This document shows, piece by piece, positions 18,121-27,487 of a stretch of DNA of 64,000 nucleotides (the first letter of the stretch is position 1; each line of letters opens with the position of its first letter). The stretch lies in the NCBI GenBank assembly GCA_002354735.1, contig DEMD01000010.1, positions 1-64,000 of the forward strand. The letters are read 5' to 3'. A program made the position numbers and the translations under genes. The notes beneath the pieces were generated by a model. That model was given only the letters and a program-made list of their open reading frames with translations, did no database searches and was not told the origin of the DNA. This DNA is from Gammaproteobacteria bacterium UBA2679 (GTDB lineage Bacteria > Pseudomonadota > Gammaproteobacteria > Pseudomonadales > Oleiphilaceae).

Positions 18121-18157
18121 AAAGGCCTTTACTGTTAGTCAGTAATGGCCTTTTTTT
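18121..18157 (+). terminator. Rho-independent terminator after the barrel gene
   Basis: 14-bp stem with one mismatch (arms 18121-18134 and 18140-18153, loop TTAGT) followed by a run of seven T. It ends plus-strand transcription 20 bases after the stop codon and separates this gene from the convergent yicC. Confidence 0.9.
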
Positions 18158-18177
18158 ATGGCCACGCCTGAATCAGG

Positions 18178-19044
18178 CTACTCGATATTCTGAATCTGTT
18201 CTCGCATCTGCTCGATCAGCACCTTGATCTCCACCGCCTGCTGACTGGTCGAACTGGCAAGCGATTTGGAGGACAGGGTATTGGCTTCGCGGTTGAGCTC
18301 CTGCATAAGGAAATCCAGACGGCGGCCAACCGGTTCGTTCTTCACCAGATTATTGCCAATTTCCTTGAGATGGGACTCCAGCCTATCGAGCTCTTCAGCC
18401 ACGTCGGCTTTCTGCAGCATGATCACGAGCTCCTGCTCAATACGATGATCGTCAATCTGCTCCTGAAGGTCGGCAATCCGTGCACGTATGGCATCAGCCT
18501 GACGGTCCATGATGGTGGGCAGTTGATCACGCACGGCACGAACCTGGGCGCGGATGCCATCGATTCGGGTTTCGATCATGGGCAGTATGCGGGCACCTTC
18601 GCGCGCACGCATGGCGCATAGCTCTTCCAGCGCCTCTGCAAACAGCGTAAGCGCATCCTGCTGTATCGACTCCAGATCTTCTTCACTACGCTGCCACACG
18701 CCGGGGAACTGAAGTATGTCGAGCGCGCTGATATGGGCGGGGTTGTCGAGGATACGGGCGATTCGATCCATGGCCCCATGAAGCTCAGTGACGAGTTCGA
18801 GATTAAGCTCGATGGGCTGTACCTGTCCGGAAGAGGCTTCGTAGCGCAGCATGCACTCCAGCTTCCCTCTCTGCACATGACTACGCATGATGGAGCGAAG
18901 CTCGGTATCGATCTCCCGAAAGCCGTCTGGCAGGCGTATCGAAGGCTCCAGATAGCGATGGTTCACCGACCTGAGCTCCCACACCAGTGTGCCGGACTCG
19001 GTCTGAGATTCCTTTCTGGCATACGCCGTCATGCTGTTCAGCAT
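18178..19044 (-). CDS. yicC: YicC/YloC family endoribonuclease
   Basis: 288 aa, the family length. The N-terminal domain starts LNSMTAYARKE and contains VNHRYLEPSIRLPDGFREI; the C-terminal DUF1732 domain contains DHRIEQELVIMLQKADV, LDRLESHLKEI and GRRLDFLMQELNREANTL. YicC proteins form toroidal assemblies and cleave RNA; in E. coli the protein is linked to turnover of the small RNA RyhB. It is divergent from rph with 202 bases between, the usual arrangement next to rph in gammaproteobacteria. Confidence 0.96.
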   Translation of the reverse strand: MLNSMTAYARKESQTESGTLVWELRSVNHRYLEPSIRLPDGFREIDTELRSIMRSHVQRGKLECMLRYEASSGQVQPIELNLELVTELHGAMDRIARILDNPAHISALDILQFPGVWQRSEEDLESIQQDALTLFAEALEELCAMRAREGARILPMIETRIDGIRAQVRAVRDQLPTIMDRQADAIRARIADLQEQIDDHRIEQELVIMLQKADVAEELDRLESHLKEIGNNLVKNEPVGRRLDFLMQELNREANTLSSKSLASSTSQQAVEIKVLIEQMREQIQNIE

Positions 19045-19246
19045 CGTTTGCTCCAGTTGTTGTTATGGCTGCTTCAGCGATCATACAGTCGCGCGAGATG
19101 GCCTGCCATAGCCGGCAGATCATCGTGAGCACCATGCCCCCATGGCCGGGATAGGCTGGCAACGCTGTGGTATGATAGCGTCCCCATCGCGGAAGTCAGC
19201 CTCAAGGGCTTCCGGAAATGAACACTGAAGAGAGAAACGAGACGAT

Positions 19247-19963
19247 ATGCGCCCAAGCGGACGACAGAACGACGAAACCAGAGCAATCACCATTCAGCGA
19301 CAGTTCACGAAGCATGCCGAGGGCTCGGTTCTCGTTTCTTTCGGCGACACCAAAGTGATTTGCACTGCGACCATCGAAGCAGGTGTGCCGCGTTTTCTGC
19401 GTGGTGAAGATCAGGGCTGGTTGACGGCTGAATACAGCATGTTGCCGCGCTCAACCAACACGCGCAATCAGCGAGAGGCCGCAAGAGGCAAGCAAGGTGG
19501 TCGAACGGTGGAAATTCAGCGACTAATTGGCCGAGCGCTTCGTTCCGCCGTCGATATGAAAAAGATGCCGAATGTGTCGATCACACTGGATTGTGACGTC
19601 ATCCAGGCTGACGGCGGCACCAGAACGGCGTCGATTACCGGTGCTTATGTTGCGCTTGCCGACGCCATCGCTTTCGGTATGGCAAAAGGCCTGCTGAAGA
19701 AGAACCCGCTCGTGCACAAGGTGGCTGCGATTTCTGTAGGCGTGGTCGGCGGCGTACCGGTGCTGGATCTCGACTACGTCGAGGATTCGAAGGCAGATAC
19801 AGATATGAATATCGTCATGACCAGCGCAGGCGGCTTCGTTGAAGTGCAGGGCACTGCCGAAGCAGAACCCTTCACTGGCGCCCAGTTTGCCGAGATGTTG
19901 AAGCTGGCGGAGGTGGGCTGCCGTCACATCTTCGAGGTGCAGGAAGCCGCGCTGAACAGCTAG
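19247..19963 (+). CDS. rph: Ribonuclease PH
   Basis: 238 aa, full length and intact (unlike the frameshifted gene of E. coli K-12). RNase PH trims the 3' ends of tRNA precursors by phosphorolysis. Key motifs: [15 protein letters not shown] at the start, [37 protein letters not shown] (as [10 protein letters not shown]) and [17 protein letters not shown] with the acidic catalytic residues. Its stop shares CTAG with the stop of crc on the opposite strand. Confidence 0.97.
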   Translation: MRPSGRQNDETRAITIQRQFTKHAEGSVLVSFGDTKVICTATIEAGVPRFLRGEDQGWLTAEYSMLPRSTNTRNQREAARGKQGGRTVEIQRLIGRALRSAVDMKKMPNVSITLDCDVIQADGGTRTASITGAYVALADAIAFGMAKGLLKKNPLVHKVAAISVGVVGGVPVLDLDYVEDSKADTDMNIVMTSAGGFVEVQGTAEAEPFTGAQFAEMLKLAEVGCRHIFEVQEAALNS

Positions 19964-20733
19964 TAAGGAATGTCGTAATCTACGACGACCGGAAAGTGAT
20001 CCGAAAAGGTTGCGTTCCGGTCAATCCAGGCCGCTTCAACGGTACCCGCAAGTCCTGGCGAGGCGATCTGATAGTCGACCCGAATACCAGGCTTACGCTT
20101 CGACATGGTACAGGCTTCTGGCTGCCAGCTGAACTCTGAAGTACCTTTCTCCACAGCCCGGAAGCTGTCGATATACGCCATCTCGTCAAAGATCTTGTCC
20201 AGCATCGCCCGCTCCGGCCCCAGGAAACCGGAAAGCTCCGTCTTATGGAAGATCGGATCCGCGTCCGTGACCAGGTGCGCTGTCTGCAGATTACCGCAGA
20301 ACAGGAACTGTCGACGCTTGCGCAGCGTCTTGTTCAAATGCGCTGTAAAAGCCTCGAGAAAATCGTTTTTCATATCCTGCAACGGCGGATTCGTCAGCGC
20401 GTCCGGCAGAAGGAAAGACGACACACTGACCGCATCGAAGTCAGCCTGTAAGAAGGCGCCACGCATGTCGGCCTGTGGATAGGCAAAGCCCATCATGATG
20501 GCCTTCGGCACCTGGCGTGTGTAGATGCCTACGCCACCGTCTTCAAGATTTTCACCATCGAGGAAATAGCCTTCATAGCCATCCGGTCTATACGGACCGT
20601 CTTCGAGTTCATAAACCCGCATACGGTGATCCTGAATACAGATGACGTCAGCATCAGCTCCCTTTATCCAGTCGAAAAAACCCGCTTCGATTGCTCGTTG
20701 CAGACCATTCAGACTGACCGTCACAACCCTCAT
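19960..20733 (-). CDS. crc: Crc-type catabolite repression regulator (ExoIII fold)
   Basis: 257 aa, homologous to exonuclease III but matching Pseudomonas Crc better: [76 protein letters not shown] and [12 protein letters not shown] align with Crc blocks as I recall them. In Pseudomonas the same gene lies between rph and pyrE. Crc acts with Hfq to block translation of catabolic mRNAs. The nuclease site is only partly eroded: LQE is IQD and GDxN is GNLQ, while RVDYQ and the SDH triplet remain. An AP-endonuclease-like activity is therefore not fully excluded. Divergent from pyrE. Confidence 0.85.
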   Translation of the reverse strand: MRVVTVSLNGLQRAIEAGFFDWIKGADADVICIQDHRMRVYELEDGPYRPDGYEGYFLDGENLEDGGVGIYTRQVPKAIMMGFAYPQADMRGAFLQADFDAVSVSSFLLPDALTNPPLQDMKNDFLEAFTAHLNKTLRKRRQFLFCGNLQTAHLVTDADPIFHKTELSGFLGPERAMLDKIFDEMAYIDSFRAVEKGTSEFSWQPEACTMSKRKPGIRVDYQIASPGLAGTVEAAWIDRNATFSDHFPVVVDYDIPY

Positions 20734-20823
20734 CCGATGTCACCTGTCCATTATTCGGTGTATGATACTAAACTTCATTTCTATTCATCAGTTCTATTCA
20801 GATTCGTCTTCAATTACAAGTAT

Positions 20824-21477
20824 ATGCATAATTTTCAGAAAAACTTCATCGAATTTGCCATTCATTGCCAAGCCTTGCGCTTCGGGCGCTTCACGCTGAA
20901 ATCGGGCCGAATCAGTCCGTATTTTTTCAACGCAGGTGCTTTTAACACATCAGGCGCGCTGGCGCAGCTGGGAAGTTTCTACGCCGAAGCGCTGCAGGTT
21001 TCCAGCCAGCAATTCGATGGACTCTTCGGACCTGCATATAAGGGCATCCCCCTGGCGACTTCAATGGGCGTGGCTCTTTACCGCGACCACGGACTCGATT
21101 TGCCAGTGACCTTCAACAGGAAAGAGGCCAAAGCACATGGAGAAGGCGGCGTACTCGTCGGTGCCCCTCTGAAGGGCCGGATTCTTATTGTCGACGATGT
21201 CATCACTGCCGGTACTGCCATCCGTGAGTCCATCACCATCATTCGTGATTCGGGCGCCGAAGCAGCTGGGGTGCTGGTTGCCCTTGACCGCCAGGAAACC
21301 GGCCCCGATAGCAAGCAACGCCTCTCAGCGATCGCTGCCGTGACTCAGGAATTCGACATTCCCGTCACACCTATCATTACCCTTGCCCAAATTCTCGACT
21401 ACCTTAACGAGCATCCGGATCTGGGCGAGCACCGCGATGCCGTGGCGGCATACAGGGCAAATTACGGCGCCGCCTGA
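20824..21477 (+). CDS. pyrE: Orotate phosphoribosyltransferase
   Basis: 217 aa from the ATG at 20824; the longer open frame upstream overlaps crc and is not used. PyrE joins orotate to PRPP, giving OMP in pyrimidine synthesis. Seen: [45 protein letters not shown] and the PRPP loop [13 protein letters not shown]. The ribosome binding site is weak. The 90 bases shared with crc must hold both promoters. Confidence 0.97.
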   Translation: MHNFQKNFIEFAIHCQALRFGRFTLKSGRISPYFFNAGAFNTSGALAQLGSFYAEALQVSSQQFDGLFGPAYKGIPLATSMGVALYRDHGLDLPVTFNRKEAKAHGEGGVLVGAPLKGRILIVDDVITAGTAIRESITIIRDSGAEAAGVLVALDRQETGPDSKQRLSAIAAVTQEFDIPVTPIITLAQILDYLNEHPDLGEHRDAVAAYRANYGAA

Positions 21478-21583
21478 CCCGCGCCGGCAGGCTTCGCCAT
21501 CCGCTGGCGTGGCCGCTTTGACTGTCCTGTACTACACTCAGAATCTGACACCAATTCAAACTGGCCAGGATTCCGACCTCACC

Positions 21584-22243
21584 ATGACAGCACCGTTGTA
21601 CGCCGCTGGCGCTGCCTTGCGCCGCTGGCAGATGCTCACACTGGTCATATTGACCTGCCTGCTGGCGCCGCCGTTGCAAGCTGAAGTCGTTTACTATCGC
21701 TACAAGGACGCCAACGGCATGACTGTGCTCGGCAGCTCCGTCCCCCCGGAACTGGCCCGGCAGGGTTATCAGGTCGTCAATATTCGCGGCCGGGTCATTC
21801 GTGAAATCGCACCGGCACTCACTGAGGATGAACTAGCTGAGAAAGAGCGACTGCAACGTGAAGCCGCAGAAGCCCGACGAAAGCAGATCGAGCGACGCGA
21901 GCAGGATCGTGCATTACTTCAGCTGTATCGCACGCCGGCAGACGCCGAGCGGGCCAGGGATCGACGCCTGCAGGAACTGGATGCGCTCATTCAGTTCAAA
22001 AAGAACCACCTCAGTTCACTAAGCAAAGACCTCTCGCAGTATGAAGCAAAGGCTGCCGAGATAGAACGCCTCGGCAGACAGATCCCTCAAGCCGTACTCA
22101 TTGATATTGATCGCACTCAGAAGAGCATCGGAACCCTTGAAACTGAGATCATGGAAGCTGAGCGTCAGGCTACTACTGTCAATGCAGAGTTCGTCGCCAT
22201 TATTTCACGACTACAATATCTGCAGACTCTGCAGAGTCAATAA
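21584..22243 (+). CDS. Exported DUF4124 protein with coiled coil
   Basis: 219 aa from the ATG at 21584. Positively charged N-terminus, then a hydrophobic segment (LTLVILTCLLAPPLQA) that is a likely signal peptide, then the DUF4124 core VVYYRYKDANGMTVLGSSVPPE. From about residue 80 to the end it is strongly helical, Glu/Arg/Leu-rich, a probable coiled coil. DUF4124 proteins are periplasmic and of unknown function. It stands 106 bases after pyrE and shares a bidirectional hairpin with the convergent phasin gene. Confidence 0.8.
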   Translation: MTAPLYAAGAALRRWQMLTLVILTCLLAPPLQAEVVYYRYKDANGMTVLGSSVPPELARQGYQVVNIRGRVIREIAPALTEDELAEKERLQREAAEARRKQIERREQDRALLQLYRTPADAERARDRRLQELDALIQFKKNHLSSLSKDLSQYEAKAAEIERLGRQIPQAVLIDIDRTQKSIGTLETEIMEAERQATTVNAEFVAIISRLQYLQTLQSQ

Positions 22244-22264
22244 AAAGCCGGGCAAAACCCGGCT
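22242..22264 (-). terminator. Hairpin ending the phasin transcript, shared
   Basis: Arms AGCCGGG and CCCGGCT (22246-22252 and 22258-22264) with a five-base loop. On the minus strand it is followed by TTTTT, overlapping the stop codon of the DUF4124 gene. It is a good terminator for the phasin gene and a weaker one for the plus strand. Confidence 0.75.
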
Positions 22265-22327
22265 CTTCATGCTCGCTTCGAATGCAAGCCATGCAGACTG
22301 GCAATCAACCAGCCTGCAAGCTCAGCA

Positions 22328-22705
22328 CTAGAGCGCGTCTACTGCGTCTTCAACCTTGCGGGTCGCAGCCTTGGTGTTGCGCTTGACGCTGGTCCGGGCC
22401 TTGTCACTTACTTTCTTCGCATCAGCTTTAACTTCTTTTTCGGAAGTTTCGAACTTGGCGATCAGGTCCTGTGCAAACGCATTGACCTTGGTGTTCAGGC
22501 CGAGAACTGATGAGTACAGTGAGTCGAGCGCCTTGTCGTGCTTGGCACGCAGGTCCTTAACTGAATAGCTTCGGGCTTCTGCTTCGATTTTCTCAGCGTA
22601 TTCGAAAGGCTTGGCAATCACTGCGCGATGCTGCTCTTCGATTGTCTTTACTGCTTTTTCGACAGCTTCCTGAACCTGTTCCTGATATGTCTTGAGCTTG
22701 CTCAT
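22328..22705 (-). CDS. Phasin family protein
   Basis: 125 aa, almost entirely helical and highly charged, with the phasin-like centre KALDSLYSSVLGLNTKVNAFAQDLIAKFE and a Lys/Ala-rich C-terminus resembling the DNA-binding tail of PhaF (VKRNTKAATRKVEDAV). Phasins coat polyhydroxyalkanoate granules, and the basic tail can tether granules to the nucleoid. No pha genes are in the window, so storage-granule binding is inferred only from the sequence type. The 262 bases upstream are AT-rich and presumably hold its promoter. Confidence 0.75.
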   Translation of the reverse strand: MSKLKTYQEQVQEAVEKAVKTIEEQHRAVIAKPFEYAEKIEAEARSYSVKDLRAKHDKALDSLYSSVLGLNTKVNAFAQDLIAKFETSEKEVKADAKKVSDKARTSVKRNTKAATRKVEDAVDAL

Positions 22706-22967
22706 TGTAAAACTCCGTTTCTAATGTCTGAGGTGCAGTTCATTCCGGTAGTCACGCAGGCGTGAAGAAAAACCGGAAAGTGCTGCTATGCCATTTCAGG
22801 CCAGTCGAGTCGTAGGACGTCTCAATCTGGCTCGCGATCTTAAAATCACTGGGCCAACTACATCAGGCTGGTGTGTTCAATGATCTTGAGCTGATCCTAC
22901 TTATAACAATTAGAATGTTCATACTAATAGAATGCCAGAAATTACAAGCCATAGTTGAACCAGGGTT

Positions 22968-24029
22968 TTACGTTTGATGCAGCGCCGCCCGCATCCGCAA
23001 GAGCATGGCAGCCGGATCTTTCAAAACAGAAGCAGCGGCTGGATCCGCTTCTGCTGCCTCACGCTGATAGCTTGCGGTATGTTGACTCAACATTCGTGCA
23101 GCATAAAAGCGGGCACTCGCGAAGCCCAGTAGCTCGGGCCAGAGGGCCTTCTCCTCTGGCGTTAGAACGCGCTCTGTCTCATAACCGGCCAAAATGGCAT
23201 CCAGACGCTCAGGGTCCAGTTGTGTACCTGACCAGCACCAGTCGTTGGCTGCAATGGCCAGATCCATCGCAGCGCTGTCAGGTCCTGAACGATAGAAATC
23301 GATGATACCGCTTAGCCGGTCCGGTGGTTGCCGTGCTGGGCTAGCGTCGTAGCGAAAAAGTGCGTTATCGATGAAGAGGTCGCCGTGAGTCCAGCACATT
23401 GGCAGGGCTTCGGCCTGTGAGACTACACCGGTCAGTCTTGCGTGAATCTGTTCAAGCTCTGCCCTGTGCTGAGGTTCGACCCAGGTTTGGCAGCGGGCCA
23501 AGGCGTCCACCGTCCAGCGGAAGTCACGCGCCACCCGTGCCGGCTGGCCGGGGCTCCCGGTCAGTCTATGCAAGGCACCAAGGAACTGACCAGTCTGCCA
23601 GCAGTGCACCGGCTGCACTTCGTCGGACTGCAACACGCGCCCTTCGAGCATAGGCACCACCATCAGCGGCTTGCCCGCATGTCGGAAAACACTCTCCCCG
23701 AGTTCGTCGGCGAACATCCCGGGCACAGGCAGACCGGCATTCGCCATGAGCGACAGCTTCTCGACGACATTTTCGAGCTGAGTAAGCTCAAGCATTTCCA
23801 CGATTGTGACGATGAGCCGAACGGGACGCTGCGAGCAGGACATACCCGCAAGCTCTGGCAAGCCGCTTATGATGCGTCCTCTCAGGCCACGGGCGGTTAT
23901 GCTTACCAGATAGTTACTGTTTTCAATACCGTCACTGATCTGTTGCAACCCTTCGATGACTGGCACAACGAACAGCCGTTCGAGTATCGGTTGCAGCGAA
24001 TCAGCATCGAGCGCAGTGAATGCAGCCAT
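22968..24029 (-). CDS. thrB: Homoserine kinase, APH-fold type
   Basis: 353 aa. This is the aminoglycoside-phosphotransferase-fold ThrB of Pseudomonas rather than the GHMP type of E. coli. Motifs: GIENSNYLVSI (nucleotide loop), WTHGDLFIDNALF (catalytic loop with Asp and Asn), GIIDFYRSGPD (metal-binding Asp). It phosphorylates homoserine on the way to threonine. It is longer than typical members (about 316 aa), partly from an insertion near residues 50-75 (GRIISGLPELAGMSCSQRP) ahead of the conserved LMANAGLPVP. The downstream order polA-DUF2782-thrB is that of Pseudomonas. Confidence 0.9.
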   Translation of the reverse strand: MAAFTALDADSLQPILERLFVVPVIEGLQQISDGIENSNYLVSITARGLRGRIISGLPELAGMSCSQRPVRLIVTIVEMLELTQLENVVEKLSLMANAGLPVPGMFADELGESVFRHAGKPLMVVPMLEGRVLQSDEVQPVHCWQTGQFLGALHRLTGSPGQPARVARDFRWTVDALARCQTWVEPQHRAELEQIHARLTGVVSQAEALPMCWTHGDLFIDNALFRYDASPARQPPDRLSGIIDFYRSGPDSAAMDLAIAANDWCWSGTQLDPERLDAILAGYETERVLTPEEKALWPELLGFASARFYAARMLSQHTASYQREAAEADPAAASVLKDPAAMLLRMRAALHQT

Positions 24030-24058
24030 GGGTCAGGCCGTCTGCGTCGTATGATTGC

Positions 24059-24388
24059 CTACCACTGAAACAGGCGCCAGGTCGGGTAAGACGGGTTTGG
24101 GCCATCAGACTGCACCAGCGCACCATCCTGTCCGGGAATGAGGTAGTAGGCAGGCCCGACTTTCGGCTGCACCTTGACCTGGACGAGCTCGCCGTTGACG
24201 CGATATTCATAGCGCGTTTCGTTCTCGCCGTAGCGGATCTCGATCTCAGGTTCTCCGGTCAGCTCCTTCCCGGTTTGTGGATCTTCCGGCAGTGGCGCAG
24301 CAGCGCCAGGCTCGATCTCTGCAAGTGCATGAGGCGTTGCCACCGCCATCACCAGGCCGATCAATAGCCGCTGTACCATTCTGCTCAT
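24059..24388 (-). CDS. Exported DUF2782 protein
   Basis: 109 aa from the ATG at 24388. Signal peptide MSRMVQRLLIGLVMAVATP ending at HALA. The DUF2782 core follows: EPEIEIRYGENETRYEYRVNG, then VKVQPKVGPAYYLI and the C-terminal PTWRLFQW. The family is small, periplasmic and of unknown function, and it is typically found between polA and thrB, as here. It may be co-transcribed with thrB (29 bases apart, thrB downstream). Confidence 0.88.
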   Translation of the reverse strand: MSRMVQRLLIGLVMAVATPHALAEIEPGAAAPLPEDPQTGKELTGEPEIEIRYGENETRYEYRVNGELVQVKVQPKVGPAYYLIPGQDGALVQSDGPNPSYPTWRLFQW

Positions 24389-24586
24389 ACCAGATTGCAG
24401 CAGGCTCAGTCGATGACCAGGGAAATATCCGCTGGCGAATGCTGCGCCCTCAGGCTGCTTGCTGTTAATATGCTTCACACGTTTCTCCACGCTCTACCGA
24501 TACGCTGCGCCAGGGGCTTTTCGAAGTCTGCCCCAGGACGCGCTGTTGATTTCCCCGAACCCCGAACAGCTTCTGGTCCGACTGAT

Positions 24587-27388
24587 ATGAGCAAGCAAAC
24601 ACAGGCACCCGTCATCCTCGTCGATGGTTCCTCCTACCTGTTCCGCGCCTTTCACGCATTGCCTAACCTGAGCAATGCGGAGGGTCATCCAACCGGCGCC
24701 ATCAAGGGCGTGATCGGCATGACCAAGAAACTGCAGAAGGAGTACCCCGGAAGCTGCATTATCGTGGTCTTCGATGCCAAGGGCGATACCTTTCGCAACG
24801 AGCTCTACGCAGAGTATAAGGCAAACCGGCCACCAATGGCGGAAGACCTTGGTGTGCAGATCAAACCCATCCACGACATCATCCGTGCCATGGGTCTGCC
24901 GCTGATCATCGAGAGCGGTGTAGAGGCAGACGATGTTATTGGTACGCTTGCACGGCAGGCTACTGAATCGCAGCATGAATGCATCATCTCCACCGGCGAC
25001 AAGGATCTTGCGCAGCTGGTGTCCGAGCACGTCACACTGCGGAATACCATGACTGAACTCTGCCTGGACAGGGCTGGCGTCAAGGAAAAATTCGGCGTCT
25101 GGCCAGAACAGATCGTCGACTATCTCGCATTGGTCGGGGACACCTCTGACAATATCCCGGGCGTGCCGAAGTGCGGCCCGAAGACAGCTGCCAAATGGCT
25201 TGAACTCTACGAGACGCTGGATGGTGTGGTCGCCAATGCTGACAAGATCAGTGGCAAAGTGGGTGAGTACCTGCGAGATTCACTGGAACAGTTGCCGCTG
25301 GCAAAACAGCTGACCACGATCAAGACCGATGTCGAGCTCTCGCATCCGCTGCACGAGATAGCGGCCCACGAACCGGACGTGGACGCTCTGAAGGCGCTGT
25401 ATCAGCAGTTCAACTTCAAGGCCTGGCTGACTGAACTCACAGACCCGGGCGAAGCCCTGGCGCGAAGCGCTTCGACGCCTGTTCGTCCGGGCTCGATCAC
25501 TACGGTGACACCGGCCGATCTGCAGCTCGGCATCAACAGCGAGGCCATTGCGGCTTTGGCGGCCCCGCTCAGGGCGATCGAGCCGCAATATGAGACGGTG
25601 CTGACAAGAGAGTCGCTGGATCGCTGGTTGAAGCTGATCAAGGCCGCCGAGCTGTTTTCTTTTGATACCGAGACCAACAGCCTCAATTACATGGAAGCTG
25701 AGATCGTCGGCTTCTCCCTGTGTGTCGAGCCCGGCATCGCCTGCTATGTGCCATTGAAGCACGACTACATGGATGCGCCGGAGCAGCTTGACCGGGACGA
25801 GGTGCTCGAATTGATGCGGCCTATTCTGGAAGATCCCGAGCAGCGAAAGCTCGGGCATAACCTCAAATACGACGCCCATGTGCTGCTCAACTGTGGCATC
25901 ACTCTGCGTGGTGTTGCCGAAGACACCATTCTGGCGTCCTATGTGCTGAACTCGGTGGCGAGCCGTCACAATATGGACGCGCTGGCGCTGCACTATCTAC
26001 AGCTCAAGACGACAAAATTCGAAGATGTGGCGGGCAAGGGTGCGAAGCAGCTGACTTTCAATCAGGTCGCGCTGGAACAGGCTACACCCTACGCCGCTGA
26101 AGACGCCGATGTGACACTCAGGCTGCATCTGTTGCTGAGCCAGCTGCTGGCGCGGACGCCCTCACTGGACTCGGTCTATCGTGAGATCGAGCTGCCACTG
26201 GAGCCGATTCTTGTCGATATCGAACACACGGGCTGTCTCATCAACAGTCATGAGCTACGAATCCAGAGCCAGAAGCTTGCGGAGCGCCTGGCTGAGATCG
26301 AAACGCAGACCTGCGAGCTCGTGGGCGAAAAGTTCAATCTGGGCTCACCAAAGCAGCTGCAAACCATCCTCTACGATCAGATGAAGCTGCCGGTGCTGAA
26401 GAAGACACCCAAAGGGCAGCCTTCGACCGCCGAAGCTGTTTTGCAGGAATTGGCAGAGAATCATGAGCTGCCAGCTTTGATCCTCGAGCATCGCGGGCTC
26501 GCCAAGCTGAAGTCCACCTACACCGACAAGCTGCCACTGCTCGTCAACCACCGTAGCGGACGCATACATACCTGCTACCAGCAAGCCGTGGCGGCTACGG
26601 GACGTCTGTCGTCCAGTGACCCGAACCTGCAGAACATTCCGATCAAGTCGGTCCTCGGCCGTGAAATTCGCAAGGCTTTCATTGCCGAAAAAGGCATGAA
26701 GCTGATTTCAGCCGACTATTCACAGATCGAGTTAAGGATCATGGCCCATCTGTCCGAAGATGAGACGCTCATTGCGGCCTTCAACGAGGGCAAGGACGTA
26801 CACACCGCTACCGCCGCGGAGATTTTCGGTATCGATATTGCCGCTGTAGAGTCGGAACATCGGCGCAAGGCCAAAGCGATCAATTTTGGCCTGATCTACG
26901 GCATGTCTGCCCATGGCCTGGCCCGTCAGATCCAGGTCGACCGCTCCGAAGCCGCGGCCTACATCGACATGTATTTCAAGCGCTATCCCGGCGTCCGGCA
27001 GTTCATGGATACCATTCGTGAACAGGCCGCCCGTGACGGCTATGTTGAAACGCTCTTCGGCCGGCGCCTGTATCTTCCGGATATTCACGCCACCAATCGC
27101 AATATTCGTGAGGGCGCCCAACGTACCGCCATCAACGCGCCGATGCAGGGAACTGCCGCAGATATCATCAAACGGGCGATGCTTGCGGTTCACCCCTGGC
27201 TCAAGGCTCAGCCCTTCAAGGCGCGCATGGTCATGCAGGTTCACGATGAGCTGGTTCTCGAGGTCGAGGAGGCTGCAGCGGCGACTGTGAGTGATGCGGT
27301 GAAGCGGCTGATGTCTGGTGCAGCGTCGCTTAAAGTGCCCCTCATCGTCGAAGCGGGGATTGCTGATAATTGGGAGGCGGCGCATTAA
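24587..27388 (+). CDS. polA: DNA polymerase I
   Basis: 933 aa from the ATG at 24587; the frame is open further upstream but homology starts at ILVDGSSYLFRAFHALP. All three activities look intact: the 5'-3' nuclease (residues 1-300, with VFDAKGDTFRNELYAEYKANR and STGDKDLAQLV), the 3'-5' proofreading domain (FDTETNSL carrying the DxE metal ligands, HNLKYD), and the polymerase (SADYSQIELRIMAHLS motif A, RRKAKAINFGLIYGMS in the O-helix, VMQVHDELVLEV motif C). It fills gaps in repair and removes RNA primers. Divergent from DUF2782/thrB. Confidence 0.98.
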   Translation: MSKQTQAPVILVDGSSYLFRAFHALPNLSNAEGHPTGAIKGVIGMTKKLQKEYPGSCIIVVFDAKGDTFRNELYAEYKANRPPMAEDLGVQIKPIHDIIRAMGLPLIIESGVEADDVIGTLARQATESQHECIISTGDKDLAQLVSEHVTLRNTMTELCLDRAGVKEKFGVWPEQIVDYLALVGDTSDNIPGVPKCGPKTAAKWLELYETLDGVVANADKISGKVGEYLRDSLEQLPLAKQLTTIKTDVELSHPLHEIAAHEPDVDALKALYQQFNFKAWLTELTDPGEALARSASTPVRPGSITTVTPADLQLGINSEAIAALAAPLRAIEPQYETVLTRESLDRWLKLIKAAELFSFDTETNSLNYMEAEIVGFSLCVEPGIACYVPLKHDYMDAPEQLDRDEVLELMRPILEDPEQRKLGHNLKYDAHVLLNCGITLRGVAEDTILASYVLNSVASRHNMDALALHYLQLKTTKFEDVAGKGAKQLTFNQVALEQATPYAAEDADVTLRLHLLLSQLLARTPSLDSVYREIELPLEPILVDIEHTGCLINSHELRIQSQKLAERLAEIETQTCELVGEKFNLGSPKQLQTILYDQMKLPVLKKTPKGQPSTAEAVLQELAENHELPALILEHRGLAKLKSTYTDKLPLLVNHRSGRIHTCYQQAVAATGRLSSSDPNLQNIPIKSVLGREIRKAFIAEKGMKLISADYSQIELRIMAHLSEDETLIAAFNEGKDVHTATAAEIFGIDIAAVESEHRRKAKAINFGLIYGMSAHGLARQIQVDRSEAAAYIDMYFKRYPGVRQFMDTIREQAARDGYVETLFGRRLYLPDIHATNRNIREGAQRTAINAPMQGTAADIIKRAMLAVHPWLKAQPFKARMVMQVHDELVLEVEEAAAATVSDAVKRLMSGAASLKVPLIVEAGIADNWEAAH

Positions 27389-27487
27389 TGACGCTATAGG
27401 CGAATTTGTGGTCAATTACTGGTTTTCTGCTAGATTTGAGGGAGACCTCACCTTTGCTCTCTGAACTCATCTGGCAGTGCATCACTT

